NCBI RefSeq assembly: GCF_001866135.1 | Contig: NZ_MODW01000004.1 | Location: 124,001-188,000, forward strand | Direction of reading: 5' to 3' | Length of the DNA stretch: 64,000 nt | From: Microbacterium sp. LCT-H2 | GTDB taxonomy: Bacteria; Actinomycetota; Actinomycetes; Actinomycetales; Microbacteriaceae | Part shown: positions 59,012 through 64,000 of the stretch, piece after piece | Layout of the letters: every line of letters begins with the position of its first letter | Numbering within the stretch: the first letter of the stretch is position 1 | Made by a program: the position numbers and the translations under genes | Notes under the pieces: generated by a model | What the model was told of the DNA's origin: nothing | Seen by the model: the letters and a program-made list of their open reading frames with translations, nothing else | Database searches by the model: none

Positions 59012-60874
59012 ATGCGCGCCCTCCGACTCCTCTGGCGATACCCGGTCATCACGCTCACGGTCATCGTCTTCGTCGTGGTCGGGGTGCTGCACGCCACAGG
59101 CGAAGCGACCATCGGCCGGTGGATCGCCACGGTCTTCGTGGCTGCGGTGGTCGTGTGGACCCTCGTCGGCATGGTGCGCGACGTGCTCCGCGGTCATGTC
59201 GGGCTCGACATCCTCGCCGTCGTCGCCATGGTGGCGACCCTCGCCGTCGGCGAGTACATCGCGGCGCTCATCATCGTCCTGATGCTCTCCGGCGGCGAGG
59301 CACTGGAGGACTTCGCGGGCCGCCGGGCCAAGCGCGACCTCTCGGCACTGCTGGACCGCTCACCGCGCAGCGCTCATGTCCTCATCCACCCCGAGGATGC
59401 GGACTCGGACGAGGCGAGGGAGGTCCCCGTCGACGATGTGGCCGTGGGCGACGTGCTCCTCGTGCGCCCGGCGGAGATCATCCCCGTGGACGGCGAACTG
59501 CTCACCGACAGCGCGTCGTTCGACGAATCCTCGCTCACGGGCGAGAGCCTGCCCGTGACGCGTGGCGCGGGCGACGAGGTGCTGTCGGGCGCGATCAACG
59601 GCAGCCGAGCCATCCGTCTCCGCGCCCTGCGCACGGGTGCCGACAGCCAGTACCAGCAGATCGTGGCGCTGGTCGCCCAGGCCGAGTCCTCCCACGCTCC
59701 CATCGTGCGTCTCGCCGACCGGTTCGCTATCCCGTTCACCGCCGTCGCGCTCGTGCTCGCGGGGACGGCGTGGGCGATCTCCGGCGACGCCACGCGGTTC
59801 GCCGAAGTGCTCGTGCTGGCGACGCCCTGTCCGCTGCTGATCGCCGCACCCGTCGCCTTCCTCGGCGGGCTCTCGCGGGCCGCGAAGTCGGGCGTCATCA
59901 TGAAGAGCGGTGCGGTGATCGAGCAGATCGCGCGGGTGCGCTCGGCCGCGTTCGACAAGACCGGGACGCTCACCCAGGGGAGGCCGGAGCTCGTCGACGT
60001 GCGACCGGCGCCAGGCTTCGATGCGGATGAGATCCTGCGACTCGCCGCCTCGGCCGAGCAGTATTCCTCGCACGTGCTCGCCGACGGCATCCGTCGCGCC
60101 GCCTCCGCCCGAGGCCTGTCCCTGCACGGTGCGACCGAGGCGAGCGAGACCGCGACGAACGGGGTGTCCGCGACGATCGGCGGCCGCGCGGTCGTGGTGG
60201 GCAAGCCCGCGTACGTCGCCTCTCTCGCCCCCGACACCGTGCGGGCGGAGCTGGCGCCGGGACAGGCCGCCGCCTATGTCGCCGTGGACGGACGGTTCGC
60301 GGGGGTCCTGGTCCTCGCCGATGCCGCCCGCCCGGAGGCGTCGGCCGTGATCTCGTGGCTGCGGACGCACGAGGTCGATCGACTCGCGATGCTGACCGGG
60401 GATGTGGAGACCACCGCGGCGTCGATCGGACGGCAGGTCGGGATCGACGAGATCCACGCCGAGCTCCTGCCGCCCGAGAAGGTGCGTCTGGCCGCCGAGA
60501 TGCAACCACGGCCCGTGCTGATGGTCGGCGACGGTGTGAACGACGCCCCGGTGCTGGCAGCGGCCGACATCGGCATCGCGATGGGCGCGAAGGGAGCGAC
60601 GGCCGCCGGGGACGCCGCCGACGTCGTCATCCTCGTGGATTCGCTCGCCAAGGTCGTCGACGCCGTCGCGATCGGACGGCACACCCTCCGTGTCGCCCTC
60701 ACCGCCATCTGGATCGGCATCGGTCTGAGCGTGGGGCTGATGGTCGTGGCGATGACCGGTGTCATCCCCGCGGTCGTCGGCGCACTGGTGCAGGAGCTCG
60801 TCGACCTCGCGACGATCCTCTACGCCCTGCGCGCGCTGAGCGGTCCGCCGAGCGACCTCCGCCCCTCCGCCTGA
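59012..60874 (+). CDS. P1B-type metal-transporting ATPase without N-terminal metal domain
   Basis: A 620-residue cation pump. It has about eight membrane helices, the actuator loop SLTGESLP (near 173), the membrane metal motif LATPCPLLIAAP (near 270; TPCP where copper pumps have CPC), the phosphorylation site AFDKTGTLTQG (near 314) and GDGVNDAPVLAAADIGIAMG (near 506). No HMA domain or His-rich head is present. TPCP-type pumps are usually assigned to Zn, Cd or Co export. A GATGCT box (59000-59005) lies 6 bases before the ATG; an ATG 13 codons upstream is possible. Confidence 0.92.
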   Translation: MRALRLLWRYPVITLTVIVFVVVGVLHATGEATIGRWIATVFVAAVVVWTLVGMVRDVLRGHVGLDILAVVAMVATLAVGEYIAALIIVLMLSGGEALEDFAGRRAKRDLSALLDRSPRSAHVLIHPEDADSDEAREVPVDDVAVGDVLLVRPAEIIPVDGELLTDSASFDESSLTGESLPVTRGAGDEVLSGAINGSRAIRLRALRTGADSQYQQIVALVAQAESSHAPIVRLADRFAIPFTAVALVLAGTAWAISGDATRFAEVLVLATPCPLLIAAPVAFLGGLSRAAKSGVIMKSGAVIEQIARVRSAAFDKTGTLTQGRPELVDVRPAPGFDADEILRLAASAEQYSSHVLADGIRRAASARGLSLHGATEASETATNGVSATIGGRAVVVGKPAYVASLAPDTVRAELAPGQAAAYVAVDGRFAGVLVLADAARPEASAVISWLRTHEVDRLAMLTGDVETTAASIGRQVGIDEIHAELLPPEKVRLAAEMQPRPVLMVGDGVNDAPVLAAADIGIAMGAKGATAAGDAADVVILVDSLAKVVDAVAIGRHTLRVALTAIWIGIGLSVGLMVVAMTGVIPAVVGALVQELVDLATILYALRALSGPPSDLRPSA

Positions 60875-60885
60875 GCGCTGTTCGT

Positions 60886-60901
60886 GCACCGCGCGCGGTG
60901 C
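60886..60901. terminator. 16-bp perfect GC palindrome after the metal ATPase
   Basis: GCACCGCGCGCGGTGC lies 12 bases after the ATPase stop. It has no T-run; it is either a terminator stem or an operator for the downstream repeat-protein gene. Confidence 0.45.
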
Positions 60902-60911
60902 GCCACTCCCG

Positions 60912-60952
60912 TCCACAGTTTCCGTGGTCGTGGCTCTGTCGCTGCGGAATAC
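60912..60952 (+). promoter_or_regulatory. Second copy of the TCCACAG / GCGGAATAC element pair
   Basis: TCCACAG (60912-60918) and GCGGAATAC (60944-60952), as upstream of the gene at 4729. The third repeat-protein gene has only a weak match (TTCACAG at 21457-21463, then GCCGGAAT). Confidence 0.3.
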
Positions 60953-60988
60953 CGTGACAGCCTGAGACCCCGGACTCAGACTGGAGGC

Positions 60989-61267
60989 ATGACCTTGGAC
61001 GACCCGCAGGTATGGACACTGATCGGCGTCTTCGCCGCCGTGATGCTCGGCGGCATGACGCTCATGACCTCGCAGCTCAGCCGCGTGATCCGTGCGGAGG
61101 TGGACCGCATCGACGGCACGCTCTCCGCACGGATCGACCGCATCGACGGCACGCTCTCCGCACGGATCGACGGCCTCGACGCCCGGCTCGGACGCATCGA
61201 GACGAAGGTCGACGATCTCGACAGGGAGCTCACGAACCTCGCGACGCGGTTCTGGCGCTCGCAGTGA
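60989..61267 (+). CDS. Membrane-anchored hendecad-repeat coiled-coil protein (repeat protein 3)
   Basis: A 92-residue protein of no recognised family. The N-terminus TLDDPQVWTLIGVFAAVMLGGMTLMTSQLSRVIRAE closely resembles repeat protein 1 (NDAQVWTTIGVLASGMY...), showing common descent. One helix (about 8-28) is followed by two nearly identical 11-residue units IDRIDGTLSAR (residues 38-59) and further degenerate units ending in LATRFWRSQ. GGAGG lies just before the ATG, and CAGACT 6 bases before it gives a second way to read the start. Confidence 0.75.
   Translation: MTLDDPQVWTLIGVFAAVMLGGMTLMTSQLSRVIRAEVDRIDGTLSARIDRIDGTLSARIDGLDARLGRIETKVDDLDRELTNLATRFWRSQ
61100..61165 (+). repeat. Two near-identical 33-bp tandem units
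   Basis: In-frame units 61100-61132 and 61133-61165, sharing CGCATCGACGGCACGCTCTC. Such close identity suggests a recent duplication. Confidence 0.85.
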
Positions 61268-61280
61268 CCGGCACGCAGCC

Positions 61281-62915
61281 TCAGATCGCCACGTCGCCGA
61301 CGAGGTTGACCTTGATGCCCATGCCGTCGAACATCGCGGCCTTGGCGATCAGCGCCTTGTCCGCGGTCTCGGCATCGGGGGCGTAGACGAGCTGCGCGTG
61401 GTTCGCCTTGTGCCGCGCCATGAACTGGTCGCGCGAGATGCCGTGCAGCACCACGTGGGCGATCGGCCACTCCGGGTTCGTGGCGTCCTTCCGGCGCTGC
61501 GTCTCCTCCGCGGGAAGCTCGACGACCGACGCGCGGAAGATGTCCGCCTGCAGGACCCCTTCGGCGATGAACACCCGGGAGAGCACGACCTCGCCGGGCT
61601 TCGAGACACCGTTGATCGTGGCGCCGCCCGCAGGGAAGAAGACGTGCCCCTGGCGCCAGCCCTCCGCGTTCTGCCAGCCGCCGAGGTGGGAGGCCGGCAC
61701 CGAGCCGGAGATCTCGTACACCCAGACGAACTGCCCGTCGTGGTCCTCCCCCCAGCGCACGTCGTGGAGGGTGTTGTCGGGCACGAGCCCCATCGCGCGC
61801 CAGACACGGTCGGTCACGAGCGCATCGACGGCGACGCCCTCGTCAGCCTCGTTGAAGTGCGGGAACGCGCGCCCTTCGTGCAGCACGCGGGAGCCGTCGC
61901 GCGAGGTCACCGGCGGGCGCTCGGTGGAGTTCAGGATCCCCTCCGCCAGGTCCGACGCCGGGACGAGATCCTTCAAGCCCTGCTGGTACTGGATGCCGAC
62001 CGCGTCGAGGCCGAAGTCGTCGGCGATGCGGAGGGCGGCGATGTACATCTTTAGCTGCCACTGCACCTGCTCGCGGGTGAGCTCGGTCGCGGCGTCCTCG
62101 CCGTAGCGGAAGGTCATGCCGCGCTCGATCAGCCAGTCGTAGGCGGCGTCGGCCTCCTCCTCGGTGACGTTCAGCATCTCCGCGTAGAGAGCCGACTGCG
62201 ACAGGCGCTCCTTGTAGATGCCGGTCTGGTTGAGGAGCTCGTCGTCGAAGATGGCGTTGTACATGCCCATGCAGCCCTCGTCGAAGACGCCGATGATGGC
62301 CTTCTCGGCGCGCAGCTCCGCGGCGAGCGCCTCGCCGAGCTGCTTCTCCGGGCTGTCCGGCAGTGCGGGGAGCGGACGCACGTGGGAGGCATCGTGGGTG
62401 ATGGTGCCGGTCTCCGTCCACTCCCGGATGCCGTCGCGGAACCAGTCGTCGGTGAAGTCGACCGACCAGATCGTCGCGTACGGCTTGTCCATCTTCGTCA
62501 GGCCCGCGTTGAGGCCGAGGAGGCCGACGAGGCCGGGCCAGTCGCCCGCGAAGTTCGCCACCGTGAGGATCGGGCCCTCGTGCGTGCGGAGGCCCGCGAG
62601 CACGTGGTGCGAGTACTGCCACACGGCCTCGGCGACGATGAGCGGCGCGTCGACGGGGATGTTCTTGAAGACCTCGAGCCCCATGCGCTGGCTGGAGATG
62701 AAGCCGTGACCGGTCTCCGGGTCGACCTCATTGGCGCGCACGACCGTCCAGCCGAGGTCGTTCAGCACGCCGGTGACCCCGGCCTCGAGCTCGACCTGGG
62801 TGGGCCAGCCGGCCGTGTTGGCCGACTCTCGGAGGTCGCCGGAGGCGATCAGGTAGGCGGTCTTCGGCGCAGCGGCGGGACGGGAGGCCGGGGTGGGCAG
62901 GGTGTAGGCGGTCAT
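61281..62915 (-). CDS. L-fucose isomerase family protein
   Basis: A 544-residue cytoplasmic aldose-ketose isomerase related to FucI. It has DEGCMGMYNAIFDDELLNQTGI (near 213), ERGMTFRYGED as in FucI, GIQYQQGLKDLVPASDLAEGILNS, and probable metal ligands in HFNEADEG (Glu), LHDVRWGED (Asp) and RHKANHAQLV (His). E. coli FucI has 591 residues; this one is shorter. L-fucose is the likely sugar, with D-arabinose or another aldose possible. It is coupled to the upstream kinase by ATGA. Confidence 0.82.
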   Translation of the reverse strand: MTAYTLPTPASRPAAAPKTAYLIASGDLRESANTAGWPTQVELEAGVTGVLNDLGWTVVRANEVDPETGHGFISSQRMGLEVFKNIPVDAPLIVAEAVWQYSHHVLAGLRTHEGPILTVANFAGDWPGLVGLLGLNAGLTKMDKPYATIWSVDFTDDWFRDGIREWTETGTITHDASHVRPLPALPDSPEKQLGEALAAELRAEKAIIGVFDEGCMGMYNAIFDDELLNQTGIYKERLSQSALYAEMLNVTEEEADAAYDWLIERGMTFRYGEDAATELTREQVQWQLKMYIAALRIADDFGLDAVGIQYQQGLKDLVPASDLAEGILNSTERPPVTSRDGSRVLHEGRAFPHFNEADEGVAVDALVTDRVWRAMGLVPDNTLHDVRWGEDHDGQFVWVYEISGSVPASHLGGWQNAEGWRQGHVFFPAGGATINGVSKPGEVVLSRVFIAEGVLQADIFRASVVELPAEETQRRKDATNPEWPIAHVVLHGISRDQFMARHKANHAQLVYAPDAETADKALIAKAAMFDGMGIKVNLVGDVAI

Positions 62916-64000
62916 GAGTTCTCCGGGGTCGCGGGGGTGGGGGATCCGTCGCGCTGGGCGGCGGCGAGTTCATGGACGACGTTCTTCGAGCCGTCGTAAA
63001 GGCGCACGTAGCGGTCGAAGAGGGCGTCGGCGAAGGGGCGCAGAGCCTCGTCCGGGCGGACGGTGTCAGCGATGGGGTTCCAGTCGGTGATCGCGGGCGC
63101 GGCACCGTCGGCGGCCGTGGCCGTCGCCGCGAGGAAGGCGGCGCCGTAGCTCGCGCCGATCGTGGTCTGCGGCACCTCCTGCACGAGCCCGGTGATGTCC
63201 GAGACGATCTGCAGCCACAGCCGTCCCTGCGTGCCGCCGCCGACCGCCACGATGCGGCGGATGTCGGCGCCGGCGGCTCGCATGGTCTCGACGTTGTGGC
63301 GCACGCCCAGCGCGGTGGCCTCGAGGGCAGCGCGGTAGAGGTCTCCTCGGGTGTGCCGGAGGGTGAGCCCGGCGATGACCCCGCGGGCGTCGGGATCCTG
63401 GATCGGGGTGCGCTCACCGGCGAAGTACGGCAGCATCAGCAGGCCGTTCGCGCCGGGCCCCGACTCCTCCGCCTCGGCGAGCAGCGCCGGGTAGTCGGCA
63501 CCGGAGAGGTCCTTCAGCCACGCGGTGAGCGCTCCGGATGTGGACAGCCCGCCGGCGAGGTTGCGCGTGCCCGCGAAGGCGCCGGCCGTCGTCCACATCG
63601 AGGGCGTGCGGAGGGTCTGCTCCCCGGTCGCGACGAGGAACATCGTCGTGCCGTACATCAGCATGAGGTCGCCGACCTCGTGGGCGCCGACGCTCACCGC
63701 CTCGGTCCAGGCGTCGATCGTGCCGGTGATGACCGGGGTCCCCTCGGGCAGGCCGGTCAAGGCGGCCGCAGCGGTGGTCACGGTGCCCGCGACCTCCCCC
63801 GCCCAGCGCAGCGGCGGCTGCTCGATCGTCCCGGCGAACCGCTGCCACCAGGGGTCGTGCCACTGCTCGCCCTCGATGTCGTACAGCGGCGAGACCTGGC
63901 TGGCGGACTGGTGGTCGAGGACGTAGGCGCCGGTGAGCTTGCGGACCAGCCAGGAGGCGGGCATGTAGAGCCGCCGTGCGCGCTGCCAGGCTCCCGGCTC
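62912..64000 (-). CDS. FGGY-family sugar kinase, 5' part beyond the window edge
   Basis: The C-terminal 362 residues of a xylulokinase/fuculokinase-like enzyme. It has GTIDAWTEAVSVGAHEVGDLMLMYGTTMFLV, LPYFAGERTPIQDPDARG and the FGGY C-terminal motif IVAVGGGTQGRLWLQIVSDITG. The N-terminal phosphate-binding loop lies outside the window. It precedes the isomerase in the same operon, so it probably phosphorylates the ketose that the isomerase makes (L-fuculose if the sugar is fucose). Confidence 0.9.
   Translation of the reverse strand, partial: EPGAWQRARRLYMPASWLVRKLTGAYVLDHQSASQVSPLYDIEGEQWHDPWWQRFAGTIEQPPLRWAGEVAGTVTTAAAALTGLPEGTPVITGTIDAWTEAVSVGAHEVGDLMLMYGTTMFLVATGEQTLRTPSMWTTAGAFAGTRNLAGGLSTSGALTAWLKDLSGADYPALLAEAEESGPGANGLLMLPYFAGERTPIQDPDARGVIAGLTLRHTRGDLYRAALEATALGVRHNVETMRAAGADIRRIVAVGGGTQGRLWLQIVSDITGLVQEVPQTTIGASYGAAFLAATATAADGAAPAITDWNPIADTVRPDEALRPFADALFDRYVRLYDGSKNVVHELAAAQRDGSPTPATPENS

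Noticed and set aside
1..64000. tRNA, rRNA, riboswitch, transposase, integrase or phage genes
   Set aside because: Looked for by eye in all gaps; no cloverleaf-sized gap with T-loop consensus, no transposase-like frame and no att-type duplication were seen. Short structured RNAs could still be missed without a covariance search.

Overview
The window is a high-GC (about 70% by eye), gene-dense actinobacterial chromosome segment with almost no non-coding space. The gene families and the promoter style point to the Microbacteriaceae, most likely Microbacterium or a close relative; this is inferred from the sequence, not from a database search. I see no rRNA, tRNA, CRISPR array, insertion sequence or phage gene. 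Only one gene-free stretch exceeds 300 bases (41245-41723).

Layout. 1-3191: an OmpR-type two-component system (the kinase runs off the left edge), divergent from a DM13 lipoprotein/DoxX pair, then a DUF1992 protein. 3287-9785: MATE exporter, a heptad-repeat membrane protein, a SpoU methyltransferase, a manganese locus (mntH, small membrane protein, mntR) with two inverted operator copies at the mntH start, a NagD-type phosphatase and small genes. 9810-21418: a muropeptide uptake and recycling operon (solute-binding lipoprotein, two permeases, murQ, anmK, dipeptide epimerase, serine hydrolase, double ABC ATPase) with a divergent RpiR-type regulator and an MFS carrier. 21541-31607: second repeat protein, ROK kinase, pyrE, xthA, HAD phosphatase, MFS carrier, a NarL-type two-component system, BenE carrier, and an ABC exporter preceded by an 11-codon leader frame. 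31692-41244: putA with divergent lysR, a nitroreductase, a ClpB lacking the N-domain behind a HAIR operator, coaBC and an NRDE protein. 41724-46739: GlxA-type regulator, small membrane proteins, two GT4 glycosyltransferases and an unknown protein. 46841-58943: a mannose-glycan utilisation locus (GH38, LacI regulator, GH5-like hydrolase, sugar ABC importer without an ATPase, GH92) carrying four matching LacI-type operators. 59012-64000: P-type metal ATPase, third repeat protein, and a fucose isomerase with its FGGY kinase (cut by the right edge).

Two features recur across the whole window. First, at least 17 transcription units show a TANNNT box 6 or 7 bases before an ATG or GTG, the geometry of leaderless mRNAs; one of these starts a micro-ORF that overlaps the next gene by 4 bases. 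Second, three scattered small proteins (112, 122 and 92 residues) share one plan, an N-terminal membrane helix followed by exact 7- or 11-residue coiled-coil repeats written as 21- or 33-bp DNA repeats. I recognise no described family for them, and they are the best candidates here for something undescribed.
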